From contig JBJEDY010000002.1 of assembly GCA_051872535.1 (NCBI GenBank), positions 1 to 22,811 of the forward strand: a stretch of DNA of 22,811 bases, in the 5' to 3' direction. A program made the translations under genes and the position numbers. This DNA is from CAOJBM01 sp051872535. GTDB taxonomy: Bacteria; Bacillota_I; Bacilli_A; RF39; UBA660. Shown piece after piece: positions 7,762-15,284 of the stretch (position 1 is the stretch's first letter; the number at the start of each line of letters is the position of its first letter). Under the pieces are notes generated by a model, which made no database searches, was not told where the DNA came from, and was given only the letters and a program-made list of their open reading frames with translations.

Positions 7762-9354
7762 CTATTTCTCATTAAAAATATCAGGTAAATCACTTTGTAA
7801 TAATATATAAGTTTCTTTATCTTTTAATGCATGAATTAAATCAAAAGCATTCATAATATTGTTTAAAACATAAATTTTATCATCTTTAAATTTCTTCTTT
7901 TTTAATCCATCAACAATTGGTTTTGTTTGTTCTTCCCCAATTAATATAACATAATCACAAACATCTGCCATATAACATCCTAATTCATAATTAAGTTCAT
8001 ATGACTTATTACCTAATTCTATCATTCCTGAAGAAATAACTATTTTATTTCCTTTCATCATTTTAAGAACATCTAACGCCATTTTACATCCTTCTGGATT
8101 AGCGTTATAACAATCATCTATCATATACATATCATAATATCTTTTTAGTTCTAATCGATGTTCGACAGGAGTTATTTTCTTTACTCCTTTAATTAAATCA
8201 TCAATCCCAATTCCTAAATTATATCCTAAAGCAATACCCGCCAAAATATTATATACATTGGCATTTCCTAACAATTTAGTTTCAAATTGATAAGTCTTTT
8301 TATCGCCTTTAAATTTACAATCAAATACAGTTCCCTCTTTTGTTAACTTAATATTTGTTGCATTAACAAAAGCATTTTTATTATCAATACCTATCCACAC
8401 AATTTTACAATCATTTTTAATTTTGTATCCAACTTGTTTTGGATCATCTGCATTTAAAATCCCTATTCCATCACTAGGTAAAGATTCAATTAATTCAAAC
8501 TTAGTCTTAATTATATTTTCTTCACTTCCAAATGTTTCTAAATGCGCAACACCTATTTTCGTAATTATTCCATACTTAGGATGGACTAGATCACATAATT
8601 CTTTTATTTCCCCAACACGACAAGCTCCCATTTCGGCAATAAAATAATCATTAAATTTATCGAGATAATTATTTATTGTAATCATCAAACCAAATGGCGT
8701 ATTATAATTTTGTGGAGTCTTAAACGCATTATACTTAACATTTAAAATATCATTAACTATGTTTTTACTACTAGTTTTACCATAGCTACCTGTAATACCA
8801 ATAACATCCATATTTGTCATTGAATTTAATTTATTCAATGCTCTTTTTTTAAAATGATTACCAATTATTTTTTCAATAGGAACATTTATTATATTTGCTA
8901 AAACTACAATAATATTATTCAAATATTCCATTAAAAATAAAAGTGAATAATAAACTAATAAATTATTTTCATTAAAGAAAATACAAAGTAAAATTATTGG
9001 AATAAGATATATAAAACATGTAGTTATATATAAACGAATTATTCTTCCGGTATATTTTAAAGGCAACTTTTTTTGCTCTTTTCTCATTTGTCTTAGTAAG
9101 ACAAATGAAATAATAAAATAAATCGTGTTAAATACCAAACATAATACAACATTTCTAAATGATACAAAGAAAAATATGCTAAAAAATATCAAATCAATAG
9201 TCAAATAATTTCTAGATAAATTATCTTTTAACCATTTTAAATACTTATTCCCACGATTATATCTATTTTGTTGCAACATTTGTAATGATTTATTAGTTTT
9301 TAAAATAAATGTTACAACATATAAAATAATTGATATTAAAAATATATATTTCAT
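7762..9354 (-). CDS. murF: Membrane-anchored MurF-type Mur ligase (UDP-MurNAc-tripeptide--D-Ala-D-Ala ligase)
   Basis: 530 aa. The ligase core begins near residue 183: ATP P-loop GITGSYGKTSSKN (Lys193), then NYNTPFGLMITINN, EMGACRVGEI, the central-domain PVEHRLELKRY and DDCYNANPEG typical of MurF. In place of the usual N-terminal UDP-sugar-binding domain there are about 170 residues with roughly five membrane helices (3-18, 52-88 as two, 106-127, 133-156). MurF adds D-Ala-D-Ala to UDP-MurNAc-tripeptide in the cytoplasm, and ddl, which makes D-Ala-D-Ala, follows after 10 bp. A strong AGGTGG site precedes ATG 9354. The membrane region would hold the enzyme next to MraY and MurG (inference). A Mur-ligase paralogue with another substrate cannot be excluded. 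Confidence 0.85.
   Translation of the reverse strand: MKYIFLISIILYVVTFILKTNKSLQMLQQNRYNRGNKYLKWLKDNLSRNYLTIDLIFFSIFFFVSFRNVVLCLVFNTIYFIISFVLLRQMRKEQKKLPLKYTGRIIRLYITTCFIYLIPIILLCIFFNENNLLVYYSLLFLMEYLNNIIVVLANIINVPIEKIIGNHFKKRALNKLNSMTNMDVIGITGSYGKTSSKNIVNDILNVKYNAFKTPQNYNTPFGLMITINNYLDKFNDYFIAEMGACRVGEIKELCDLVHPKYGIITKIGVAHLETFGSEENIIKTKFELIESLPSDGIGILNADDPKQVGYKIKNDCKIVWIGIDNKNAFVNATNIKLTKEGTVFDCKFKGDKKTYQFETKLLGNANVYNILAGIALGYNLGIGIDDLIKGVKKITPVEHRLELKRYYDMYMIDDCYNANPEGCKMALDVLKMMKGNKIVISSGMIELGNKSYELNYELGCYMADVCDYVILIGEEQTKPIVDGLKKKKFKDDKIYVLNNIMNAFDLIHALKDKETYILLQSDLPDIFNEK
9084..9108. repeat. Perfect 11-bp inverted repeat inside murF
   Basis: TCATTTGTCTT and AAGACAAATGA flank a 3-base loop. 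It encodes residues about 83-91 (SFVLLRQMR) of MurF, at the end of a membrane helix. Neither strand has a U-run after it, so it is not a terminator. It is the longest uninterrupted palindrome noticed in the window. Confidence 0.7.
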
Positions 9355-9365
9355 ATATTTACCAC

Positions 9366-10091
9366 CTAACTAACAAAAGAATCTATTATTCTATTTGTTT
9401 TATTAACATCTTCTAAATACGCAAAATGAGAACCATTTGGATAAACAATAACAGCACTATCCTTAATTAATTTTTCTATTTCATATGCATCATCAATACT
9501 TACCGTAGTATCATTATCTCCCCAAATAATAATTGTTGGGCATTTTATTTTTTTACACAATTCTGTTGTATCTGTATTTACATGTTTAACTAAGATATTA
9601 CGCATCATTGGAGTTGCATTTCGATAATCTAAAGAGCCCATTCTTACTTTCATACTATTGGCAATACCACCTAATATTGGTACTTTAGCTAATTTTTTTA
9701 ACACTCTCACTTTAAAAGAAGGCTTCTTAATTTTTATTTTATAAGGGCTTGCTAAAAGTACTAATTTTTTCACTTCATACTTAGAAGCATAAATAATACT
9801 AATCTTTCCACCAAAAGAATGACCTATTAAAACAACATCTTTTAGTTTTAATTCTTTAACTAAAGAATTAACCATATCAGCAAAATCTTCTAAACTCCAT
9901 ACTCTTTTTGGTTCTTCACTTTGTCCATGGCCAGGTAAATCAATTATTAAAGTATTACAATTAGAATGAGATTTAGCAATCGGTTCCATCATTGCGATAT
10001 TTTGACCCCACCCATGTAGATATATTAAAGTTAGTTTTTTATTGTTATTAGTAAACTGATAATTAATATTAATATTCTCATATTTAAACAT
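9366..10091 (-). CDS. Alpha/beta-hydrolase fold protein
   Basis: Cytoplasmic hydrolase of 241 aa, no signal peptide. Oxyanion region YLHGWGQN (about 24-31), DLPGHGQSE, nucleophile elbow GHSFGG with Ser92, acid in WGDND (Asp192 or Asp194) and catalytic His222 in NGSHFAY: a complete triad in the expected order. The middle stretch (116-160) is a small basic lid. The family covers esterases, lipases and C-C hydrolases, so the substrate is unknown. It is first in an operon with murF (11-bp gap) and ddl, hinting at an envelope or lipid role, but nothing in the sequence proves it. Start ATG 10091 has GGAGGT nearby and a good promoter upstream. Confidence 0.85.
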   Translation of the reverse strand: MFKYENININYQFTNNNKKLTLIYLHGWGQNIAMMEPIAKSHSNCNTLIIDLPGHGQSEEPKRVWSLEDFADMVNSLVKELKLKDVVLIGHSFGGKISIIYASKYEVKKLVLLASPYKIKIKKPSFKVRVLKKLAKVPILGGIANSMKVRMGSLDYRNATPMMRNILVKHVNTDTTELCKKIKCPTIIIWGDNDTTVSIDDAYEIEKLIKDSAVIVYPNGSHFAYLEDVNKTNRIIDSFVS

Positions 10092-10135
10092 AACAAAACC
10101 TCCAAGTAATCCCCTCTAAATATAACTTTACTCTT

Positions 10136-10165
10136 ATTATAAACTATATTAAATGTATATGCTAA
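10136..10165 (-). promoter_or_regulatory. Promoter of the hydrolase-murF-ddl operon
   Basis: Minus strand: TTAGCA (-35, 10165-10160), 18-bp spacer, TATAAT (-10, 10141-10136), about 45 bases before ATG 10091. The -35 has four of six consensus bases. It sits between the efp terminator and the hydrolase gene, where a promoter is needed. Confidence 0.5.
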
Positions 10166-10197
10166 ATACTTTACTTATTATTGACATTTTTATCAAA

Positions 10198-10220
10198 TAA
10201 AAATTACGATTTCTCGTAAT
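10198..10220 (-). terminator. Rho-independent terminator after efp
   Basis: Minus strand: 7-bp stem ATTACGA/TCGTAAT with a GAAA loop, then TTTTATTT. It lies 10 bp past the efp stop (TAA at 10231) and shares its core with the proS terminator at 5041-5056. Confidence 0.75.
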
Positions 10221-10230
10221 ATTTTAATTA

Positions 10231-10791
10231 TTAAGCACGACCAGCGTATTTACCATCAGATGTCGTAACAACAACTTTTTCTCCTTGAGAAATAAACAAT
10301 GGAACTCTAATTACAGTACCAGTTTCAATAGTTGCATCTTTAGTCGCATTATTTGTTGTATTACCTTTAACTGCATCAGTAGTTTCAATAATTTCGTACT
10401 CAACTTTTTCTGGCAATTGAACTCCTAGGATTTCTCCTTCATATGAATTAATCATTAACTCCATATTTTCTTTTAACCACTTAGATTCTTCTTTTAATTT
10501 GTCAGCAGAAATCTCTAATTGTTCATATGTTTCTAAATCCATAAATACATAGTTTGCACCATCATTGTATAAATATTGCATATTCTTTTTATCAACATGT
10601 GCTTTTTCAATTTTAATATTTGTATTATATGTGTTTTCAACAATTGCACCAGTTCTTAAATTTTTAAGTTTAATTCTAGCAAATGCTGAGCCTTTTCCTG
10701 GTTTTACATGTTGAAATTCTGTAATCATACATAAATTACCATCAATGATTACTGTCATACCATTTTTAATATCATTAATATTAATATTCAT
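10231..10791 (-). CDS. efp: Translation elongation factor P
   Basis: 186 aa, the standard length, with the three beta-barrel domains of EF-P. Loop I of domain 1 reads HVKPGKGSAF with Lys33 at the tip, the lysine that is modified in many bacteria. Later EFQHVKPG, GEILGVQLPEKVEYEI and the C-terminal VRVPLF-like IRVPLFISQGEKVVV strand are typical. EF-P relieves ribosomes stalled at polyproline stretches. The modifying enzyme type cannot be told from this window. AGAGGTGG precedes ATG 10791. It ends an apparent rpmG - small ORF - efp transcript. Confidence 0.96.
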   Translation of the reverse strand: MNININDIKNGMTVIIDGNLCMITEFQHVKPGKGSAFARIKLKNLRTGAIVENTYNTNIKIEKAHVDKKNMQYLYNDGANYVFMDLETYEQLEISADKLKEESKWLKENMELMINSYEGEILGVQLPEKVEYEIIETTDAVKGNTTNNATKDATIETGTVIRVPLFISQGEKVVVTTSDGKYAGRA

Positions 10792-10801
10792 AATTCCACC
10801 T

Positions 10802-11011
10802 CTATTTGCCCCTGTTAGTACTTCTTGGACTTCTTCTAAGAATCAGAGAAGGCCCTGAAGAATGTGTTTTTATCTTTGCATCACTTTTTGATTTTTTTGG
10901 TGAATCAATTTTCATTTTTCCTTCTACATTAAGTCTTTGCAATGCAATAATTTTATTATAATCATAGTAAGAATTTAATTGTCCTTTTACCATCGGATAA
11001 TAATTTTTCAT
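10802..11011 (-). CDS. Small basic protein of unknown function
   Basis: 69 aa, not recognised. It starts three bases after the rpmG stop and ends 10 bp before the efp start, so it fills the gap exactly between two translation genes. The N-terminal half is ordinary (MKNYYPMVKGQLNSYYDYN); the C-terminal half is rich in Lys, Arg and Ser (ILRRSPRSTNRGK) and would suit an RNA- or ribosome-binding tail. There is no clear Shine-Dalgarno site at ATG 11011, so reinitiation after rpmG is the likely mode if it is translated. Codons look like those of the neighbours in the first half, while the last ~60 bp are more GC-rich. It could instead be a long rpmG-efp spacer with chance coding potential. Confidence 0.5.
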   Translation of the reverse strand: MKNYYPMVKGQLNSYYDYNKIIALQRLNVEGKMKIDSPKKSKSDAKIKTHSSGPSLILRRSPRSTNRGK

Positions 11012-11014
11012 CTA

Positions 11015-11179
11015 TTATTTCTTTTCTCTATGTAAAGTACTTTTATTACACTTTGGACAGAATTTATTTAATTCTAATCTATCTGTAGTATTTTTTTTGT
11101 TCTTACTTGTATTATAATTCTCACTTTTACATTCAGTACATACTAAACTAACTTGATTTCTATTTTCATTTTTTGCCAT
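11015..11179 (-). CDS. rpmG: 50S ribosomal protein bL33, zinc-binding (C+) form
   Basis: 54 aa starting MAKNENRNQVSLVCTEC. Two CxxC pairs (VCTEC and CPKC) form a zinc ribbon, and it ends TLHREKK. bL33 sits near the E site of the large ribosomal subunit. Bacteria often carry C+ and C- copies used according to zinc supply; this is the C+ type. A strong AAGGAG site and a good promoter precede it. It is short, but the fit to the family along its whole length is clear. Confidence 0.93.
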   Translation of the reverse strand: MAKNENRNQVSLVCTECKSENYNTSKNKKNTTDRLELNKFCPKCNKSTLHREKK

Positions 11180-11211
11180 ACTATTCATCTCCTTTTTTCA
11201 AGCTCTGTATA

Positions 11212-11239
11212 ATTATATCAAATAATTATTATTTTTCAA
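11212..11239 (-). promoter_or_regulatory. Promoter of rpmG-orf-efp
   Basis: Minus strand: TTGAAA (-35, 11239-11234), 16-bp spacer ending in TGA, perfect TATAAT (-10, 11217-11212), 33 bases before ATG 11179. This is the best-looking promoter in the window. It lies just past the PBP2 stop; no terminator is visible between, so some read-through from PBP2 is possible. Confidence 0.65.
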
Positions 11240-11249
11240 ACATATTTTA

Positions 11250-13154
11250 TCATTTATTATATACTATTTCCGTTATTTCTCTTGATAACATATAGTTAAT
11301 TGGTGCTGTATAATCATTTTCTTCATTAACTTTACTTACAGAAACATTAGGACTTACAATTGTTATTGAATACTTTGGATTATCAAGAGGTGCAAACATT
11401 ACAAAAGATTGATTAATAGTCATACTATTAGCATCATAATAAACTTCTGAAGTTCCAGTTTTTCCAGCTGGTTTATATTTTGTCTTTACATAGCCTCTAC
11501 CAGTTCCACCATCTAATACCTGACGCATTCCTTCTTTAATACGATCAAATCTACTTTCAGTTCTAGATAGAACAACATTTTCTTTTTGTTTTATAATATT
11601 TCCTTTATTATCAACTATCTTATTCATTAAAGAAAGTTGATTCCTTACACCATCCATAGCTATCGTATTTATATATTGACTAAGCTGTAATGGCGTATAA
11701 GTATCATATTGTCCTATTGACAAATTAAGCAATAAATCTGGTGCTATTATATTGCCTTTAATTCCCGTTGTTTCACCTGGTAAATCTATACCTGTTTTTG
11801 AACCTAATCCAAAACTAGCTAAAGTATTACGATAAATATCAAATTCTCTTTCTGACACTGGTAAAATCATGTTTCTTTTATACTCAAGGCCAGTTAACTT
11901 TATAGCAAGCAAGAATTGATAGTAATTACTAGATGTTCTTAAAGCAGTTACATCATCTATCATTCCCCATCTTTTATAAGAACATTTTTCAGGAACTAAA
12001 TTAAGTTTTATGCATGAATCATTTATCTTTTTACCTACTTCAATTAAATTATTTTGATATCCTACAGAAATTGTTGCTCCTTTTACAACCGAACCAACAG
12101 TAAATGATGAAAAAATAATGTCGCTTGTAACATCATAAAACTCATCATCATAATAACTTAAACCTGTTGCAGTAATAATACTTCCATCATTAGGATCACT
12201 AACAATAATATAACTTCTATTATATAAAGAAGTATTTTTCATTGTCTTAGCTTTTCTCATTACCTCTTTCATTGCCTCATTAATCCTTTGTTGTAAATTA
12301 ACATCAATTGATAAATATAAATCATAACCATTACGTCCATTACTTATTTTTGTCAAAGTATTATCTTCATTAACAATATACTCATCTTTTGTTCCTTTTA
12401 AATAACTTTCATATTCCTTTTCTAAATAACTAAGCCCAACTTTATCATTTAAATCGTAACCTTTATTTTTATATTCGCTAGCTTCTTCTTTAGGAATACT
12501 TCCAATCTCTCCCATAATCGATGTAATATTTTCATAATTATAAGATCTTTCATAAGCTATTTCACAAGTTAAACCAGGTATTTTAGCTTCGCTTACTAAA
12601 GCACATTCATTCTTTGTAACATCTTTAGCTTTTACAATTTTATTATCATAAGAGTATCCATTAACAATTTTATAATATATAGCTATGGCATTTAAATCAT
12701 CTTCATCATAAATTTCTGTCTCATTTGTAATACGTTTTCTTTTTAAATCCCGTAACTCATTGTAACTTAGCTTTCTTTCAGCATACAAATCTTGTTCTTC
12801 ATCTGTAATCAAATAAAAAAAATCTTGATTTAATAAATAAAAATCTTTTAATTCATCTTCACTTAAATCATTATCTATTTTAATATATTTAGCTATTTCA
12901 TAAGCATTTTCAACATAATTGCCTTTTAAATGACGATAAACAATATTATACACTTCTTTATTATCAACAATAACATTTCCATTTACATCTAATATTCTTC
13001 CTCTTGCTTTGGATAAACCATATACAATTTTATTAGTATAATTTAAATACTCTCGATAATATTCATCATGTTTAAAAAAATATAAGTAACTAACCCTACC
13101 TATAATAATGGCAAATAAAATTATTACTAAAAATTTTCCTAGTTTATTTAACAT
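11250..13154 (-). CDS. Class B penicillin-binding protein (PBP2-type transpeptidase)
   Basis: 634 aa from ATG 13154. Membrane helix at about 5-25, then the pedestal domain starting with RGRILDVNGNVIV. The transpeptidase domain has all three motifs in order: S-V-V-K with nucleophile Ser355 and Lys358 (FTVGSVVKG), S-S-N at 408-410, and KTGTSE at 565. GLGSKTGIDLPGE and QLSQYINTIAMDG are also typical. It cross-links peptidoglycan outside the membrane. No PASTA domains are present, and the mreC/mreD genes in the window suggest an elongation role, but a septal role is not excluded. The frame extends upstream to a TTG at 13199; GGTGG just before ATG 13154 decides the start. Confidence 0.9.
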   Translation of the reverse strand: MLNKLGKFLVIILFAIIIGRVSYLYFFKHDEYYREYLNYTNKIVYGLSKARGRILDVNGNVIVDNKEVYNIVYRHLKGNYVENAYEIAKYIKIDNDLSEDELKDFYLLNQDFFYLITDEEQDLYAERKLSYNELRDLKRKRITNETEIYDEDDLNAIAIYYKIVNGYSYDNKIVKAKDVTKNECALVSEAKIPGLTCEIAYERSYNYENITSIMGEIGSIPKEEASEYKNKGYDLNDKVGLSYLEKEYESYLKGTKDEYIVNEDNTLTKISNGRNGYDLYLSIDVNLQQRINEAMKEVMRKAKTMKNTSLYNRSYIIVSDPNDGSIITATGLSYYDDEFYDVTSDIIFSSFTVGSVVKGATISVGYQNNLIEVGKKINDSCIKLNLVPEKCSYKRWGMIDDVTALRTSSNYYQFLLAIKLTGLEYKRNMILPVSEREFDIYRNTLASFGLGSKTGIDLPGETTGIKGNIIAPDLLLNLSIGQYDTYTPLQLSQYINTIAMDGVRNQLSLMNKIVDNKGNIIKQKENVVLSRTESRFDRIKEGMRQVLDGGTGRGYVKTKYKPAGKTGTSEVYYDANSMTINQSFVMFAPLDNPKYSITIVSPNVSVSKVNEENDYTAPINYMLSREITEIVYNK

Positions 13155-13215
13155 AAAACCACCATTATTAGTATTTTTCTTTTTTAGTAATTCATACAAT
13201 ATATTAGGTGATTTT

Positions 13216-13476
13216 ATGTTTGGATTAATTGAAAGATATATGAGTAAATTAACAAAAGAAGATGTTCTAAAGTTTGCAATCAGTAATAATGTTAATCTTT
13301 CTGAAAGTGAACTAGATTTTACATATCAATTTGTTAAAAAGAATTGGCAGACAATATTGAGTAATCATGGTAATTTTGATATAGATAGATATAAAGGCAA
13401 TTTTAGTGAAGAAAACTTTACTAAAATTAAAAAACTTATTAAAGAATATGCTACTAAATATAGTCGATACATTTAA
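13216..13476 (+). CDS. DUF2624-like small protein (YqfT-like)
   Basis: The only plus-strand gene; 86 aa, soluble, mostly helical: MFGLIERYMSKLTKEDVLKF, then a segment with YQFVKKNWQTIL and a Lys-rich end (KKLIKEYATKYSRYI). Length and the K-L-T-x-E-D/E-L pattern fit DUF2624. In Bacillus the family member yqfT lies next to nfo (yqfS), and nfo is the convergent neighbour here, which supports the call. Start ATG 13216 has TTAGGTGA upstream; the longer open frame back to 13108 runs antisense into the PBP2 gene and is rejected. Function is unknown in the family. Confidence 0.75.
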   Translation: MFGLIERYMSKLTKEDVLKFAISNNVNLSESELDFTYQFVKKNWQTILSNHGNFDIDRYKGNFSEENFTKIKKLIKEYATKYSRYI

Positions 13477-13499
13477 AAAAGGATTTATTAATCCTTTTT
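13476..13499. terminator. Bidirectional terminator between DUF2624 gene and nfo
   Basis: 10-bp stem AAAAAGGATT/AATCCTTTTT with loop TATT, flanked by A-runs on one side and T-runs on the other, so it works on both strands. It joins two convergent genes; the nfo stop codon (13488-13490) is inside the loop and 3' arm. Confidence 0.8.
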
Positions 13500-14402
13500 A
13501 TATTGCATTCTTATTTCGTTCATAATATTGGCATTAAATATTCCATTTCTAATCATTTCAATTTCAAATTTATATGGTGGATATAACCTTTCTTTATCAT
13601 CATCACTATTTCCTATATAAGGAGTTTCTAATATTTTTGGAACATTTTCTAGTTTCTCATGGTTAATTATTTTCATTAATTTATCAAATCCAATAGTCCC
13701 AAAACCAATATTAGCATGACGATCTTTAAAAGACCCCTTTTCATTTTTGCTATCATTAATATGAATACAATGAATTTTATCTATTCCAATCAATTGATTG
13801 AATTTCTCCAAATAACTTTCAAAATCATTCAAATCATATCCAGCATCATTAATATGACAAGTGTCTACACACACTCCAATCATATTTTTTTCATTAATTC
13901 CATCAATAATCTCTTTAATTTCTTCGATTGTTCTACCAACTTCACTACCTTTACCAGCCATTGTTTCAAGTAAAATCATACACTTTGTATCTTTGGTAAT
14001 AATCTGATTGAGTGCAGAAATAATATTATCAATACCCATTGTAGGTGTAATACCTACAGCGCTACCAGGATGTAAAACTAAATATTTAATACCTAGTAAT
14101 TCACATCTATTTAATTCTCTTTTTAAAAAATCTATACTAAACTTATATTTATCTTCACTACTAGCATTTGCAAGATTAATAATATATGGGGCATGACAAA
14201 TAACATTTTCTAGATTAATACCATTTTCTTTCATTAAGCTATAAGCTTGCATTGTTAAATCATCACTAATATCTTTTCTAACTGTATTAGTAGGAGCTCC
14301 GGTATAAAACATAAATGTATTAGCTCCATAACTAATAGCTTCTTTTACACTGCCTAATAATTGATCTTTTCCATAAGATACATGGCTACCTATAATTAAC
14401 AT
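13488..14402 (-). CDS. nfo: Endonuclease IV (AP endonuclease)
   Basis: 304 aa TIM-barrel metalloenzyme that cuts DNA 5' to abasic sites in base-excision repair. The full set of metal ligands is seen in the order and spacing of Escherichia coli Nfo: His70, His111, Glu146, Asp180, His183, His214, Asp227, His229 and Glu259. Motifs include SHVSYGKDQLL, VLHPGSAVG, VCVDTCHINDAGYD and DRHANIGFG. ATG 14402 has AGGTGG just upstream. It follows the prepilin gene with about 40 bp between and a weak terminator, and faces the DUF2624 gene. Confidence 0.96.
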   Translation of the reverse strand: MLIIGSHVSYGKDQLLGSVKEAISYGANTFMFYTGAPTNTVRKDISDDLTMQAYSLMKENGINLENVICHAPYIINLANASSEDKYKFSIDFLKRELNRCELLGIKYLVLHPGSAVGITPTMGIDNIISALNQIITKDTKCMILLETMAGKGSEVGRTIEEIKEIIDGINEKNMIGVCVDTCHINDAGYDLNDFESYLEKFNQLIGIDKIHCIHINDSKNEKGSFKDRHANIGFGTIGFDKLMKIINHEKLENVPKILETPYIGNSDDDKERLYPPYKFEIEMIRNGIFNANIMNEIRMQYKKD

Positions 14403-14430
14403 ACTACCACCTACCCAAAATTATAGCATA

Positions 14431-14450
14431 AAAAAAGCCTTTTATTAAGG
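14431..14450 (-). terminator. Possible terminator after the prepilin gene
   Basis: Minus strand: CCTT-AATAA-AAGG stem-loop followed by C and seven T. The stem has only four pairs and overlaps the prepilin stop (14445-14447), so termination may be partial. Confidence 0.45.
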
Positions 14451-14996
14451 TGTAAATCCAGCTTTTTTATATTGTGCATACGTATAAATCGGTTTATTAC
14501 CATCACATGCAACTGGAAAACTATTATCATTCTTAGTTTCATTTCCCATACCATCATTATTACTATCAGTAGCCAATTTATCAGGAGTTGCTAAACGATA
14601 TGAATAAGAACCATTTGTAATATTGATACCATATACAACATCACCTTTAGATGGAATAAAAACTTCAATTATTCCACTATATCCAGCAGAATCAAAATTT
14701 TTACTCATATAACCATCTTTATATAAATCTTGTAAAGTTAAACACATATATTTAGTAGGAATTTTGCTTCCATCAACTGTTTCAGTAATAGAGGCTAATC
14801 CTCCATTTAGCATTTTATCTGCATATACAGACTCCATTTTATTAAGAATATTTTGAACTTCAACTTTAAACGTATCACGTCTAGCATTTTCCATAAATTG
14901 TAGCACTCTAGGCATAGCCATTAAAACAAGTACAGCCAATATTACTATAACTGCTAACAATTCAATCAATGTAAAACCACTATTATTCTTTTTCAT
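14445..14996 (-). CDS. Type IV prepilin-like protein
   Basis: 183 aa. Class III signal: a short basic leader MKKNNSG, cleavage before Phe, then FTLIELLAVIVILAVLVLMA with Glu at +5, followed by the alpha1 helix (ENARRDTFKVEVQNIL). The globular part ends with a region holding two cysteines (YMCLTLQ and VACDGN) that could close a D-loop. A prepilin peptidase would process it and a type II/IV assembly machine would place it at the surface; neither is in the window. Three in-frame ATGs (15005, 15002, 14996) follow AAAGG; the third gives the best spacing and the usual leader length. It could be a ComGC-like, T4P or surface-display pilin; which cannot be decided. Confidence 0.82.
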   Translation of the reverse strand: MKKNNSGFTLIELLAVIVILAVLVLMAMPRVLQFMENARRDTFKVEVQNILNKMESVYADKMLNGGLASITETVDGSKIPTKYMCLTLQDLYKDGYMSKNFDSAGYSGIIEVFIPSKGDVVYGINITNGSYSYRLATPDKLATDSNNDGMGNETKNDNSFPVACDGNKPIYTYAQYKKAGFTP

Positions 14997-15023
14997 AAGC
15001 ATCATACCTTTACTCTATTATTT

Positions 15024-15052
15024 ATTATATAATAGAATAATTATATTTGCAA
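15024..15052 (-). promoter_or_regulatory. Promoter of the prepilin gene
   Basis: Minus strand: TTGCAA (-35, 15052-15047), 17-bp spacer, perfect TATAAT (-10, 15029-15024), 28 bases before ATG 14996. It fits the gap between ylbE and the prepilin gene well. Confidence 0.6.
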
Positions 15053-15063
15053 CAAGCATTTTT

Positions 15064-15282
15064 TTAGTTTAAGTTACTTAACATAGTATTAATCAAATCT
15101 AAATTATCAATAACCTCACTTATTCTATCCGTTGTTTTGAGACGATATTTATTCTTAATAAAATTCTCTAATTCTTTAACATTAACTCCTCTATTTAAAG
15201 TTTTTATCCAAAAACTATTTTCTTTAAAATATTCATAGTAATTCTTTTTACTTTTTAAATAAATAACAATACTCTTTTCCAT
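15064..15282 (-). CDS. ylbE: YlbE-like protein
   Basis: 72 aa, soluble. Starts MEKSIVIYLKSKKNYYEYFK with the Trp-containing SFWIKTLNR segment, then a helical part ending INTMLSNLN. The pattern (short helix, YL-x-x-K, W-Y/I-x-x-L-x-R, tail with M-L) matches YlbE proteins of Bacilli, and it follows a YlbD-like gene after 2 bp, the same order as in Bacillus. AAGGATTAAGT precedes ATG 15282. Function is unknown in the family; recognition is by pattern plus neighbour. Confidence 0.75.
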   Translation of the reverse strand: MEKSIVIYLKSKKNYYEYFKENSFWIKTLNRGVNVKELENFIKNKYRLKTTDRISEVIDNLDLINTMLSNLN

Positions 15283-15284
15283 AC

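Noticed and set aside
10181..10186. TTGACA on the plus strand near 10181 as a promoter
   Set aside because: No plus-strand gene lies downstream and no -10 at a proper distance.
13108..13215. Longer N-terminus for the DUF2624 gene
   Set aside because: It runs antisense through the 5' end of the PBP2 gene, and a good ribosome binding site stands before ATG 13216.
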